A stretch of DNA of 64,000 nt from Nicotiana tabacum (Eukaryota > Streptophyta > Magnoliopsida > Solanales > Solanaceae): contig NC_134081.1 of the NCBI RefSeq assembly GCF_000715075.1, positions 63,057,653 through 63,121,652 of the forward strand, given 5' to 3'. Shown here piece by piece: positions 1 to 12,240 of this stretch (the stretch's first letter is position 1; each line of letters opens with the position of its first letter). Both the position numbers and the translations under genes were made by a program. The notes beneath the pieces are model-generated. The model searched no databases. It was not told where the DNA came from and was given only the letters and a program-made list of their open reading frames with translations.

Positions 1-1948
1 GTTCTCTCGTCCGACAAGAACCACTGCCAAATTTTGAGCTAAATAATGGTATTATTCTTCCAAACATACCTTGTCCTGATCCGATAGCGCAAAATCCAGA
101 TCTAAAAACCTCATCTCACCCAGTACCAGCTACTCAACTGACAAGTCACACTAAATGCTACATGGAACCTCACACAATGCGGTTTGTACACCAAAAACAA
201 GCAATAGCTCAGATATAACAAATAATAGTAAAAGGGTCAAATAAGAAAGCTAGCAAGTAAGTTTAACAAGTAGGTAAGATAGAACATTTCCTTATGAACT
301 ATTTCAACAAAGTAGAAGCAAAACACATGAAACAATCTTAAGGAATCACATCTCCTCATATTACTGTAGCGGCATGCAACCCGACCCCACACTCTAGCAT
401 GGCCGCGTGCAACCCGATCTAGTCATATCGATCCACTTAGGAATACCCATCGAGCCCATAATGCTCGTCCTCACTAAACACATGCGCATTAACATCAAGC
501 ACGATAGAGTGCATAAATACAACTAGGGAAGATGACTAAGAATAATACATTATGAAAAAGGTAAGCACGATTGAGGTGAAATAAGAAAATTAGCATCACA
601 AGAGCATTCTCGCTCATATACTTTCACAACGCCTAAATAGGACCACAACATGCATGTGAATAATCAAGTAATCTCACATTCCATCATGGCACAAGAACAT
701 AACACATGAAATGGACTAGGGCGTGAATAAAATCGGTTCCACCCGATGATTCTCCATCGCAAAATTGCGTTGAGTAAGCAAATCTAGTCTACTGTAGAAC
801 ACACCTTCTCATTAGGCCTGCCAATAGGCTCCCAAACCGATTTACATCGTCCCAGATAGGCAAATAACCTTCCAAAGGTCCACAGTGACCTACCCATAAC
901 ATATACAATCAACAGTCATAGTCTTTAACACACTTTCACAATCTACAGCCAAAGGAATAGTCTGCCTCTAAGAACATCCAGTCTCCAAACCCCAAGAATA
1001 CATGAATCTCTATACCTGATCTCTAACTCCCCCACCTAAATGACTGACTCATACAAATATATAATCCCATCATGCAAAATACTTCCTTGAATCTTTTGCG
1101 GCATGTAGTAAAACTTGAACATCGACAGTCCCAACTATATGATTTCTGTAATAGTAATCAAGCATCCGCACATTTATACAATGCGTCTTCTACAACACAT
1201 ACCTCCTCTGGTGTACACGATAGTGCTAGCATACTTTTAAATATCTAAAACCTCTCGTGCTGTCTAAAACTCATAATCTTCCTTTCGAAACCGAATCACA
1301 ACCTTGTCCATTATATCCCAATGCCTGATGCGGATTTCAGCATCCACCATGCTCCAGTATGAAAATGTGATAATCTCATCATTAGCTCTGAATCACGAGT
1401 AGGAATAACAATCCATCAACCAGGAACCTCCCACTCATCTCAATCTAGGAGAACATCACAACACACAACAAACTTTCTATATCGGTAAAAGACATAAACC
1501 TCGGGTCGTGGTAATAACCATCATGAACTCTTCGAAACCCATTATCACATAGCCAATCCATCAGAACCAAATCCCTCTAAATCAACCAAGTCACGTAGAT
1601 TGCTAAATCTAAACATACCTCAACTTGAAATGCTTGCGCTGAAGAACCTTTTAATTATTCTAAAGCTTTTCCCTTATCTCTTTAATGCACCCATGTAGAA
1701 TCAATAATGATATTAAAATACTGCAAGTCTCGTCACCATCCAATACAAATCTCAAGTCTTAGCCTTACCTAAATTCAAAAATCTGTAAATACCAAATATG
1801 AGCCTTGAGCCCATTAGAACCTTCTTGAAAGTCATTCACATTGCTCTAACCTCCAATGCAAAGCCAATACGCACCGAACAACCCGTGCTTCACTAGTATA
1901 TGAATATCCAAAGAAGCAACCAAGCGATTCCTTTCTCTTGCACACTAA
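1..1948 (-). repeat. 3' noncoding region of an LTR retrotransposon, family X (minus strand)
   Basis: Read on the minus strand, this stretch is homologous to 25476-27150 (+), the region just upstream of a family X 3' LTR. Its left 420 bp also match 45950-46338 in the same orientation. Shared blocks include the text around ATGGACAAGGTTGTG and AAGTATGCTAGCAC. It holds no pol domain and no long ORF. Element A inserted at its right edge, preceded by ACTAA, and the other side of that target site is not in the window. The 3' LTR of this copy would lie to the left of the window. The family assignment rests on by-eye alignment to the other two copies. Confidence 0.7.
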
Positions 1949-2439
1949 TGTAACAACCTGATAGGTCATTTTGAGCACTAGCTCCCCTTTCTATGTTTTG
2001 AGAAGTTTCATAGCTTAATTTAATGACTTATGACTTGCACGGATAGTCCATGTCAATTTTCATAAAATGTATATGTGAAATTTTGAAGAAAATTTGATTT
2101 TTGAATTTAAATCTAGCTAGAGTTAACCACGCTTAATGTTTTGGTAAACGACCTCAGATCAGTATTTTGACAACTCCGTTTGGTTTGTATGATGATTTTG
2201 GACCCGAGGCCGTTTTGGCGCTTTATGTGAAAAATTGAAAAATTGAGTTTTGAACTTGAAAATCTCGAGTTTTAATGATCGATTCTTGAATTTTGATGAT
2301 TGATCTCGCGTGCGAGTTTTTATGATATAATTACACTTGTGTGAATTTTCGGATTAGAGCACAAGGGGCTCGGATGCGTTTGGATGCATTGCAGATAGTT
2401 TTGGCTTTGCTGATGAATTGCTCGTGTTCATAGCCTGTA

Positions 2440-2800
2440 GGTCTCACATTTGCGTTGACTTGTTCGCAAATGCGAGCTTCGCTATTGCGAAGTCGGGATC
2501 ACATTTTCAATGACTGACTGGGATGGGTAGCTTCGCATTTGTGAAGTATTGATTGCATTTTCTGTGGGGGCTTCTTTTGCAATTGCTAGGAAAGTGTCGC
2601 ATCTACGACACTGGGGAGTTACAGGGAAGCTTCGCAACTGCGAAGCGTGGATCACATTTGCAGAAGGTAGGCCTTCACATTTGCGATGGCTTCGTCGCAT
2701 TTGTGACATTAGTGGCTCAGGGGCTAGATCGTAATTGTGACCAGCTGTTCGCATTTGCATACATCGCAATTGCGAACAAGAATTCACAATTACAATACCT
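2440..2800 (+). repeat. Array of short CpG-rich hairpin words in the A LTR (U3)
   Basis: About nine inverted-repeat words of 14-20 nt occur every 30-45 bp. Examples are CTTCGCTATTGCGAAG, GCTTCGCAACTGCGAAGC and GTGTCGCATCTACGACAC. The arms are complementary around a 4-6 nt A/T-rich loop. The same type of array recurs in the partial 3' LTR (about 18850-19170). Several copies show CG-to-CA/TG decay. Confidence 0.7.
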
Positions 2801-3699
2801 GCAGCTGGGTAAAATGTGAGAATTTTGGTACTTATCTTATTTTACACCATTTTTGAAACCTAGACTCCATATGGGCAATTTTTAGAGAGCAATTTCTTTC
2901 CAACTTCATAGGTTAGTAACTTTAAATTGTTTTCATTCAATTTACAATATTGTTTCATGAATTTCATCATCAAAACTATGATTTATAGAGTAGAATTTAG
3001 GAATTTCATAAAATTGAGATATAGACCTCAAATTGAAGTCGGATTTCAAAATAAATCACATATTCGGGATATGGGGTGAATGGGTATTCAGATTTGATCT
3101 TAATTTCGGGTTTCAACCACGTGGGCCCGAATTGACTTTTGTTGACCTTTTCAATTATGTCAAAGTTTGAACATTTTTCATTCGAGGGTAGTTTCTAAAG
3201 CTTGTTGTTACTTCTTTGAACAATAATTGACTAGATACAGGTGGTTTGGAGGCCTGTTCTAAAGGAAAAAAATTGTTTGATTGTTAATTTTGTTTCGGAA
3301 AGAGGTAAGTGTCTTGGTTATCCTTGATTTGAGGGAAATAGGGTATAATCAAGTATATTTACTATGTGATCTATGTGTTGGGTATGGCGTATATGCTAGG
3401 TGATGCGTGTGTATATTCGTTGTCCATAGGATAAGTATGCGTGTAAAATTAGCCTACTTGTGCCATGTTACTTTGTGTATTATGCCTTTCATGCTTTAGA
3501 TAGATTTCATAATTCTTTAACTTCTCGTATTTATGCTATTTCCTATGTTGAGATTATTGATATATTGGGTGTTGATATCGTTGAATTATTGATTTGTTGT
3601 TAGTGCTAAATTGTTGGAAGATTCTCATATAATGAGTTGTGTTCAAATGCTATATTGATGTTTATTATGCTTCCTACCTTGCTTGGTATTGTTTTGTAT

Positions 3700-3925
3700 G
3701 TGATGCTTGGTAAGGAAGAGTAAAATGCACCAAGGGTATTTCAGTGCTTGTGAGGAAGAGTGATTGTGCACGTAGAGTGTTTCCGTGCCTTATTCATATA
3801 TTGATATCATTGCACGAATGGTGTTTTCGTGCTTGAGTGAAAGTGAGGATATGCACGAAGTATGTTTTCATGCTTGCTATTATATTATGATGTGAGGATG
3901 AGAGTAAAATCACGAAGGGTGATGC
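3700..3925 (+). repeat. Downstream hairpin-repeat tract in the A LTR
   Basis: Degenerate units of ~50-60 bp pair a GCACGAA-type arm with a TTCGTGC-type arm (for example GCACGAATGGTGTTTTCGTGC, trimmed) and carry the word GAGGAAGAGTGA. A related tract lies inverted at 30983-31140 in the X' LTR. Confidence 0.55.
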
Positions 3926-4677
3926 CATGCAGTTTTGTTGATTTCATTGCTCTTTACTTGATGTTCAGAATGTGGATTTGGCTTTGTGGCTTCGTTATTT
4001 ACTTTTGAAAGATTGTTCAAAGTTGTTGTAAAACTACGAGTTGAGGCTTACTCAGTGACACTTTACTTACTTTCGCATTTTATGGCTTTACTTATGTACT
4101 TGTTATTCCTTTCACTTGTTGTTGTCCTGTCATTACACCTGATACTTTACCTATTATTTTGTTACTTCTATACATATTTAACTGCATAGGTTTATTGTAA
4201 GTGTTTGTCTTAGCTTCGTCACTGCCTCGCCAGGTTTAGGCTCAATGTTTTCTGAGTATATTGGTCGGTTGTACTCATACTACAGTTTTGCACGTCTTGT
4301 GCAGATTCGGTCACTGGTACCATAGGAATCCCAAGAGGTGCTTAGTGGATACCAGGCGGGTGATTTCAGGTCGAGCTGCATCGTTCGTAGGCCTTAGAGT
4401 CATCTTTTTATTTCTATTGTACTGTTTCTACTTTGCGGACAAGTATTGTATTTCATTCAAAATAATGTATTTAGTGAAATCTATTAGCTCATGTACTTGT
4501 GACTCCACATTTTGGGAGGGTTGACATTAGTATTAATTTTAGACTTATCTTATTATCTTGTTGTTGGTCGTTGATTGCAATTCTTTCACATCTTTCTGTT
4601 GTGTATTGGCTTGTCTAGCAAGCGGTGTGTGGTGCCATCACGACCCCAATTGGTTGAAATTTTGGGTCATGACAAGT

Positions 4678-4690
4678 TGGTATCAGAGCC
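4678..4690 (+). promoter_or_regulatory. Primer-binding site of element A (initiator tRNA-Met type)
   Basis: TGGTATCAGAGCC starts 3 nt after the LTR end. It is the standard plant LTR-element primer site complementary to the 3' end of initiator tRNA-Met. Its position fixes the 5' LTR boundary and the plus orientation. Confidence 0.9.
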
Positions 4691-4875
4691 CTAGATTGCA
4701 TAGGTCTCACGAGTCATGAGCAAGCTTAGTAGAGTCTTTAGGATTGGTACAAAGGCGTTTGTATTTATCTTCTAGAGTCTATAAGGCTTTGGGAAAACTT
4801 CATATTCTTTCTTCTTTGTCATGTGACTTTGTTTTATCATGAAGTTTGAGTCTTTGTTCTTTTATTCTCTCACAG

Positions 4876-6345
4876 ATGGTGAGGACACGTGCTTTATTCG
4901 GCGCTTATCAGGGGCCAAAGCCCCGGGTTGCAACCACTACCAGGGGTAGGGGTCGAGGCAAGGGCAGAGATCGAGGTAGAGGCAAAGCTCAACCTAGAGT
5001 ACGCACAACATCACCTGTGATCGAGCCTCAGATAGAGTAGGATGACGAGATTCTAGACCAGGTTGAGCCAGTGGGACCGACCTAATGACTAGAGGGGTTC
5101 ATTTCTACCCTAGTGCTTCAGGACACCTTAGTCTACATGGTTGGTTTCATGGAGAGTATGGCTTGGGTCGGTGTATTTCCGATGGCACCAGTTGTTTCTC
5201 AGGCCAGGGGAGGAGTTCAAACTCCCACTACTCATGCTCTAGAGAAGATGGATCATGGTTACCTGACCCTAGGAGTGCTACTAGTTGGAGCGGTTTGACC
5301 TATTGTTGTTACACGCTCCGAGGACAAATCTGCGATGTCAGTTGATGAGCTGAAGAGGTTGGACAGGTTCACCAAGTTATTTTCCCCTCACTTTAGCAGT
5401 GCACCTTCTAAAGAAGCCCAGGATTTCTTGGATAATTTCCATGATATTTTTGGCAACATGGGGAGAGTGAAGTCCAACGAAGTTCCTTTCACCGTATTTC
5501 AGATGCAAAGTTCTGCCAAGAGGTTGTGGTAGGTGTATGAGCAGGGCAGGCCAGCAGGATCACCTCTTCTCACATGGACTCAGTTTTCGCAGTTGTTCTT
5601 GGAGTAGTTTATTCCCTTCACTCAGAGAGAGGAGTGATGCAGTTAGTTCGAGTGCTTTCAACAAGGTAGTATGACTGTTATTCGGTATGAGAATAGATTT
5701 GTAGATTTATCATGTCATGTGGTTATTCTGATCCATACTGAGAGGGAGAAGGTGAGGTGGTTAATAGATGGCCTTACATATGGCATCAGACTTCAGATGG
5801 CCAGAGAGACCGAGGCTGATATTTCTTTTACTCAGGAAGTGGACATCGCCATATGGATCGAGCGCATCAAAGGCTAGGCTAGGGAGACGACCTTTGACTA
5901 GAGGCCCCATCTTTTTGAGGATTTATGGTGCCTTTTATATAGGCAGGGGTTCTTTTGGTAGAGGCCATCCTATCTAGATAGTTAAGTTAGTTGTACAGGT
6001 CATCCATGGTACTTCAGGCGATTATATTGCTTATAGACCTCGTTCTGAGCAGCTAGCATACAGTGCACCTCTAGTTTTGGTTAGTGCACCTCTAGTTTTG
6101 ATTAGTGCACCTATGATACAGAGTTATGAGGGTGGTTATTCGGGTCAACAGGGAAATCTTTAGGTTTAGCAATCACGTCAGCCGAGGGCTTATTATGTAT
6201 GTGGGGATCTAAGGCATGTCGTGAAGTTTTGCCCCAGGTCACAGAGCAATATTCCATAGTAGGGTACTCGTGCCATGATTCTGGCACCAATAGCTCCACC
6301 ACCCGCACAGCCAACTAATGCGTGGGTTAGGTAGTCGGAGGTTGA
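4876..6345 (+). pseudogene. gag: gag pseudogene of element A (capsid and degenerate CCHC knuckle)
   Basis: The likely start is ATG 4876 (MVRTRA...), because element C begins its gag with the same residues after the same CACAG context. The N-terminus is rich in R, G and K (RGRGRGKG). It is followed by a capsid-like segment with RFTKLFSP and AQDFLDNFHDIFGNMG at about 5335-5530, continuing in shifted frames with FVDLS and IDGLTYGIRLQMARE to 5877. A nucleocapsid knuckle lies at 6191-6232 with C-x4-H-x4-C, but its first cysteine is tyrosine. Several stops (5038, about 5530) and frame changes make it non-functional. Gag would form the virus-like particle and package RNA. Confidence 0.8.
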
Positions 6346-6479
6346 GGTAAGTTAGTTAGAGGTGGTTGTAAGTCAGTGAGAGGTCGTCCTAGATGTGGAG
6401 GATAGCTTGGTGGGGCTCAGCCCCGTTGTTATGCATTTCTGGCTAGCCCTGAGGCTGAGTCGTTCGATGCAATTATCAC

Positions 6480-6610
6480 ATGTATTATCTCAGTCTGTGA
6501 TAGAGATGCTTCCGTGTTGTTTGATCTGGGTTCTACATATTCTTATGTGTCTTCATAGTTTGCTTCTCATTTGGGTAAACCTCGTGATTCTCTTGATGTT
6601 CTTATTTCTG
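6480..6610 (+). pseudogene. Aspartic protease of element A, first part (split by element N)
   Basis: The frame carries VLFDLGSTYSYVSS, the protease active-site region; the catalytic Asp codon is 6523-6525. The usual DxG(S/T) core is kept. A stop follows at the glutamine position after YVSS. The gene is cut at 6610 by element N and resumes at 15114 after the duplicated TTCTG. The protease would process Gag-Pol. Confidence 0.75.
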
Positions 6611-7309
6611 TGTCACGCCCCGACATCGAGGAGCACAACCGGCGCTCAACTGACATAACTCGGCCAAGCAAGCCTGTACAATTCCTTCTACCCAAACTCA
6701 CCCATGAATAAAGAGAAGGTATATTTCATTAATTAGACAATGAGAAGGATACATGAACAATCCAGATTTCATTACCGTTAGAACTTCATTCGTGATTTCC
6801 CAAAATATTACATTACACATTCATGGTTTAGAAGTGGAAACGTATGATACAAATACAACATTTCTAATCTGACTTACCAAAACAAAGGTACCACCCACGC
6901 TATGTTTACGGAGCCTCTAATAGATACAAAAGAGTAGCATGATGGTGCCGACAACAAGGCTCCAGCTATACCTCAAAATAATATACATAGAGGACAAGAG
7001 ATACGAGACCTCGAAATGAAATGGGGCTCACCAAGTCAGTTGAGGAGAGGGTGTGTTGCTATCACTAATCAATACCGCCTGCTATGGAACCACCTGCATC
7101 CATTAAAGATGCAGCGCCCCCATAAAAGGGAACATTAGTACATATAGAATAATACTAGTATGTGAAACTAAACACCCTCTCAATAGAATGAGTAACAGTA
7201 AAAGAAGAAGGAAACATGAAATCAATAAGAGGCTCAAACAATATCACGTTAGAAGAAAAGTAAATTTCAAGTAAGTTTCAATATTTTTAAGTTGAGAGAT
7301 CCTTAACAA

Positions 7310-7660
7310 TGATATGCCACCGTGATTTTAGCACGGAGGCCGATCTCAGCTCGACCGGCTAAGCCATATCACCCCGAGACATCCCATCATAACACTACCA
7401 TATGCGCGGGTGACATGGCATCCGATCTCAGCCCGATTGGCTAAGACGTCTCACCACAATGCCGTGTGGGTCGACATCACATCACATCATGCTAGCAATA
7501 ATCTCATCCCATTTAAGGGTAAATATCTCAACTCATCAATCTCATCCCATAGAAGGGGAAACAATCTCGTCACATCAGCGCGGGGATTTACCCCCCAATC
7601 ACTCCTACATCGGCACATGTAGTTCTGGGGTTAGGTTATTTCGACCTACTCTTCCTCGGT
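7310..7660 (-). repeat. Downstream repeat tract in the N 3' LTR
   Basis: Two copies of a CCGATCTCAGC(T/C)CGA...GGCTAAG unit, about 90 bp apart, are followed by three degenerate ATCTCATCCCAT units. By position in the LTR it corresponds to the hairpin tracts of elements A and C. Function unknown. Confidence 0.5.
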
Positions 7661-8764
7661 GACTAAACGATACTCCCAAAGCATTTATTATTCAAAGAAT
7701 TTATAACTCATTTCATAATCTTTCACACATCTCTCTATTTTATTGGCACTAGTGGCCACAATTTTAATATCATTCTCGGCACGTCGGTCGTATTTCACAT
7801 TTCATACTCACCCCTAAAACATTCAGGCGTTACCAAGGATTATCATTAATAAGAGAATTCCAAATCAATACCTTAGAGTATACATATGAGTAAACAAGAG
7901 TCTTAAGCACATTGGGTTTCTCTACTACGACTAGGCATACTAGCTTGTAATTGAAACATGGTTTTTAAATCATAACACCTTTGATACATTTACCATTCTA
8001 GACTATATTCTCGGAAGGAATCATAATATGAAAGGAACATTTGGAACATATTTTGAGTACATACATCTTTCAACACAACACTTAATTTTACGATAATCAA
8101 CTCTATTAGGAAGGACTCGGAATATGAGACATAAGAAATTAAGCCAAACATAATCCCAAATTATGAGTACATCAAGGAAATCGATTCTACAAGAGGAGTT
8201 TAGCCAACATACCTCTCTTGAGCTTCTTTAATTTAATATAATGTTCCGTAAATCTTAGCGACTCCAATCTACTAGAAACATGACAAATTTGAACCATAAT
8301 TAGGAAGATACTCGAGGTTGTAGCTCATTTGAGTATTTTATCAAGCATTATATGTGCATTAAGGTTTCAAGGTCCTCTTATGGTGGATTCCTTTACCCCA
8401 CAATCAATCCCCACTTCAATAGGCCACCCACACATACTCCACAACCTTCCTACCACCTTTATTACTACATGCATGCATAAATAACAACTCTTATTCTCAA
8501 AACCTTCTTCAACATTACTTATTCCCAACCCAAATTTCGAAATTGAAGGCTAGGACTAGAGTCTTACCTCTTGGATGAAGGCCTTGTGAGTTATCCTTGC
8601 GAACCTTTTTAGACTTGAGCAAAGATTGATGAACAAATAGCTAAGGAATTCTTCTTCTCACTCTAGACCACTTTCCTCTCTCTAAAATATCATTTTGAAC
8701 CTTCTAAAATGACCCTAAGGTTGTTTCATAAAAATGGGGTCGGGATTTAAAGCCAAAAAATAGT

Positions 8765-8962
8765 TCCTCCGAACTCAACTCTGCGGTCGAAGAGTGCACC
8801 GAAGATTAGGTCTGCAGCCCGCAAAATGGTCCGCAGAACTCAAAATGCATATTTGACTGCAAAACAATCCCCAAAATTGGCCCATTTCTCTGCTTCACTC
8901 TGCGGCGGATCTGCGGTCCGCAGATAAGTTCTTCGGTCGCATAATGGACCGCAGAAATGCCA
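8765..8962 (-). repeat. Palindrome array and TATA-like box in the N 3' LTR
   Basis: The words are variants of CTGCGGACCGCAG. They include the inverted repeat TCTGCGGTCCGCAGA, a TGGACCGCAGAA and a TGGTCCGCAGAA. On the minus strand the array ends about 13-20 bp before CTTTAAAT (8745-8752). The truncated 5' LTR has the decayed equivalent at about 14772-14945. Confidence 0.65.
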
Positions 8963-9094
8963 TGTTCTGCAATAATTTTTCTTCAACTCCCCAACGCTCT
9001 GCTCAACCCAAAAATTCCGTACCGCGGCGAATACATTAGCCTACCTCGACACCACGAAACCTCAAATTTAGGTAAAATTTTAGGGAGCCTTACA

Positions 9095-9447
9095 TCCTCC
9101 CCTGCTTAGGATCATTCGTCCTCGAATAAGGGTCAAGATCCTTCATTAGCATCCGATATGACCCAAATATTACTTCACACACCAGCAGTTCCAAATTTTG
9201 ACTAACTCCCTAAATTTCAAAAAGATTTGCCAGAGTCCCCCCTGTAATTGGGCTTATCCACCTGCCAGAGAATCCCAAAACCAGTCCTAGCATAACCATA
9301 ACACACCAATTTAAAACAACATGGAAACAAGACCAACCAGAATGCCATAAACATTACATTACCAAGGAGTATCCCTAACATAAACTATACAGAGGAAACA
9401 TAATTTGTAGAAAGTTAGCTTTTAACATCATGGACACAACTACATAT
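9095..9447 (-). promoter_or_regulatory. 3' untranslated region of N with polypurine tract and pre-PPT motif
   Basis: The polypurine tract (minus-strand AAGCAGGGGAGGA, 9095-9107) abuts the 3' LTR and would prime plus-strand DNA. The motif TTCGAGGACGAATG lies at 9113-9126 and is here well outside the coding frame, which ends at 9448. A 28-bp block at 9243-9270 recurs with one mismatch at 63440-63467. Confidence 0.75.
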
Positions 9448-9933
9448 CTATTCAAACAAATGAGGATACTTATTCTTCATCTCTTCCTCGGCTTCCAAGG
9501 TGGCCTCTTCGACTTGTTAGTTTCGCCATAACACTTTCATGGAGGCAATCTCTTTATTTTTTAGCTTTCGGACTTGCCTATCAAGAATGGCAACTGGAAT
9601 CCCTTCATAAGTCAATTCCTCATTAACCTCTATAGTCTCAACTAGAACAATAAGCGACGGATATCCAACCACCTTATTCAACATGGATACATGAAACACT
9701 AGGTGCACTAAAGACACCTTTGGAGGTAGTTCAAGCCTGTAAGCTACCTGACAAATCATCTCAATTATTCTGTACGGTCCGACATACCTAAGACTCAATT
9801 TTCCTTTCTTACCAAACCGCATTATACTCTTGATGGGGGAAACCTTAAAGAATACCCAATCATCCTCTTGGAACTCCAAATCCCTATGACGTACATCCAA
9901 ATAGGACTTCTGATGACTCTGGGCAGTTTTCAA
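9448..9933 (-). pseudogene. pol: Integrase C-terminus and chromodomain of element N
   Basis: The frame 9933 to 9517 encodes the integrase C-terminal part with a GPY/F-type module (MRFGKKGKLSLRYVGPYRI), then FHVSML, then the chromodomain segment ILDRQVRKLKNKEIASMKV. After one in-frame stop the same frame continues with VEEATLEAEEEMKNKYPHL to a stop at 9448-9450. This C-terminal chromodomain is the mark of Tekay/Del chromoviruses and is thought to steer integration to heterochromatin. One stop breaks the chromodomain; otherwise it is the best-preserved part of N. Confidence 0.85.
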
Positions 9934-10044
9934 TTGTTCCTTAATGATCTAAACCTTCTCCATAGCCTGATGCACGAGGTCTGGACCTATCAACTCTGCT
10001 TCCCTAATCTCAAACCACCCAATGAGAGATCTACATCTCTTACC

Positions 10045-11039
10045 TTATAGAGCCTCGAACGGTGCCATCTGAATGCTAGCATGATAACTAATGTTGTAGG
10101 CAAATTCTATGAGTGGAAAATGATCATCCCAGCTACCCTTGAAGTCAAGAACACAAGCGCGCAACATATCCTCAAGTGCCTGAATGGTCCGCTCTGCTTT
10201 CCCGTCGGTCTGTAGATGAAAAGTTGTAATAAGATTCACCTGGGTACCTAATCCTTGTTGAAATATCTTCCAAAATTTTGTTGTGACATGTGCCCCTCGA
10301 TCGGAGATAATAGAAACTGGAGTGCCATGCAATTTGACTATTCCTTGATTTATAACTGAACATACTATTCCGTCGTGTCTGTAACCTTAACAGGTAAGAG
10401 TTGTGCTGATTTCGTGAGTCGATCCACAATAACCCAAATCTAGTCAAACTTTCGAGGAGTGCGAGGTTGTCCTACCACAAAGTCCATATTGATCATCTCC
10501 CATTTCCACATCGGAATTTCAATGTTTTGTGCCAACCAACCGGGCCTTTGATGTTTGCCCTTCACTTGCTGACAATTTGGACATCTTGCCACAAAGTTCA
10601 CTACATTCCTCTTCATATCATTCCACCAGTAGACTTCCTTAAGATCATGGTACATCTTCATAGAGCCTGGGTGCACGGAATACCTGAAAGTGTGAGCCTC
10701 GGTCATGATTCTTTCCGGGAGACCATCTACATTTGGAACACATAATCGCCTTTGGTACCTTAGCGTACCAACATCCATGCCAAGAGAAAAAGTCATAGTC
10801 TTATGTTTATGAATCCCCTCCTTTAATTGTACCAACAATAGATCGTCGTAGTGCTTCTCCTTGACTTCCACAATAAGTGATGATTCAACCCTATTTTGCA
10901 CTAGTACCCCTCCTTCACTAAAGTCCGCAAGGCGAACTCCCAAACTAGTCAACTGATGAACTTCCTTGGCCAACGGCCTTTGACCTGCCTCCAAGTGAGC
11001 CAAACTACCCATAGATTTCCGGCTAAGAGCATCCGCCAC
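10045..11039 (-). pseudogene. pol: Integrase of element N (zinc finger and DDE core)
   Basis: From the right: a post-RNase H segment (ADALSRKSMGSLAHL), a zinc-binding stretch with YSVHPGSMKMYHDL and CPNC, then the catalytic core. The three acidic residues remain: Asp in INMDFVVG (10482-10484), Asp in IISDRGA (10300-10302) and Glu in GKAERTIQ (10192-10194). A stop at about 10440 and a frame change to 10332 break the reading frame. Integrase would insert the cDNA copy. It overlaps nothing real on the other strand. Confidence 0.85.
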
Positions 11040-11408
11040 AATATTATCCTTTCCCAGATGATAAAGAATATCGATATCATAGTCCTTGAGTAACTCAGGC
11101 CATCTTCTCTACCTCATATTCAATTCCTTATGTTTGAAAATATATTGAAGGCTTTTATGGTCCGTGAATATATCCACATGGACCCCATATAAATAATGAC
11201 GCCAAATCTTCAATGCGAAAACAACCGTCGCGAGCTCTAAGTCATGTGTTGGATAATTTTTCTCATGATTCTTGAATTTCCTAGAAGCATAAGCTATCAC
11301 CTTGCCATGTTGCATCAATACACACCCTAGTCTGATTCTCGCAGCATCACAATATACTATAAACCCATCCGTACCTTCTGGTAATGCCAACACCGGTACC
11401 GTAGTCAA
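11040..11408 (-). pseudogene. pol: RNase H domain of element N
   Basis: The frame 11408 to 11109 encodes [34 protein letters not shown] and [11 protein letters not shown]. These give the Asp, Glu and Asp expected of a gypsy-type RNase H. A stop at about 11109 separates it from the downstream YHLGKDNIVADALSRK segment, which is in the same order as in other chromoviruses. It would remove RNA from the RNA-DNA hybrid. Confidence 0.8.
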
Positions 11409-12240
11409 TCTTCATTTCAACTCTTGGAAGCTCTTTTCACAAGCATCTGACCATTGGAACTTAAATGTCTTCTACGTCAATTTAGTCAACTGAGAGGCAA
11501 GAGTAGAGAACCCCTCCATAAACTTTCTGTAATACCTAGTTAAGCCCAAGAAACTACGAATCTCTGTTGGAGTTGTAGGCCTAGCCAATTCTTCACAGCT
11601 GTGATCTTCTGCGGATCAACCTTAATTCCTTCTCTCAAGATGACATGACCCAAGAATGTGACAGACTAAAGCAAAAATTCACACTTCGAAAACTTCGCAT
11701 ACAACTTGTGCTGATATAGAGTCTGCAGAACTGCCCTGAGATGATCGGCATGGTCCTCTCGACTTCGTGAAAATACAAGAATATCGTCAATGAACACTAT
11801 ACAAAGGAGTCAAGAAAAGGCTTGAAGACTTGATTCATAAGATCCATGAAAGCTATTGGGGCATTTGTTAGCCCAAAGGACATTACCAAAAATTCGAAGT
11901 GCCCATATCAGATCCTGAAAGTTGTTTTAGGAATATCCTGCTCCCTAATCTTAAATTGGTGATACTCGGATCTTAAATCAATTTTGGAGAAGTACTTAGC
12001 ACCCTACAATTGGTCGAACAAGTCATCTATTCTTGGCAGCGGGTACTTATTCTTGATCGTGACCTTGTTGAGCTGCAGATAGTCAAAACACATCCTCAAT
12101 GACCCATCCTTCTTCCTTATAAAGAGAACCGGTACACCCAAGGCGACACACTCAGCTACATGAAACCCTTCTCTAACAAATCCTTCAATTGTTACTTTAG
12201 CTCCTTCAATTATGGAGGTGCCATTCTATAGGGTGGAATA
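11409..12240 (-). pseudogene. pol: Reverse transcriptase of element N
   Basis: Segments in order: [66 protein letters not shown], then FIDDILVF at about 11774-11794, with the catalytic Asp pair. A one-base loss just before FIDD shifts the frame, and stops follow DDLFDQL and FRI. Downstream FLGHVILREGIKVDP marks the connection domain. Broken, but clearly a gypsy RT. Confidence 0.85.

Larger units (their letters stand above)
1949..4674 (+). repeat. 5' LTR of element A
   Basis: It begins TGTAACAACCTG and ends GGGTCATGACA, with TG/CA termini, 3 nt before the primer-binding site. Its first ~1.6 kb aligns with 18356-19955. It is 2,726 bp long. It contains an upstream palindrome array (about 2440-2800) and a downstream hairpin array (about 3700-3925). 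ORFs in it are chance frames. Confidence 0.85.
6611..9094 (-). repeat. 3' LTR of element N (full length)
   Basis: On the minus strand it starts TGTAAGGCTCCC at 9094 and ends GGGGCGTGACA at 6611; it is 2,484 bp. The part 8059-9094 aligns with 14070-15108. It contains a CpG palindrome array (8765-8962), a TTTAAA box beside it (8745-8752), and a downstream tract with repeated CCGATCTCAGCCCGA-like words (7310-7660). Confidence 0.85.

Noticed and set aside
4678..4700. TGGTATCAGAGC as a tRNA-Met gene fragment
   Set aside because: It is only the primer-binding complement 3 nt after an LTR end. No cloverleaf surrounds it. The same holds at 34499.
5335..6345. Plant pararetrovirus or caulimovirus-type coat region
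   Set aside because: The order protease-RT-RNase H-integrase-chromodomain and the flanking LTRs show a Ty3/gypsy element. No movement-protein text or virus-type layout was seen.
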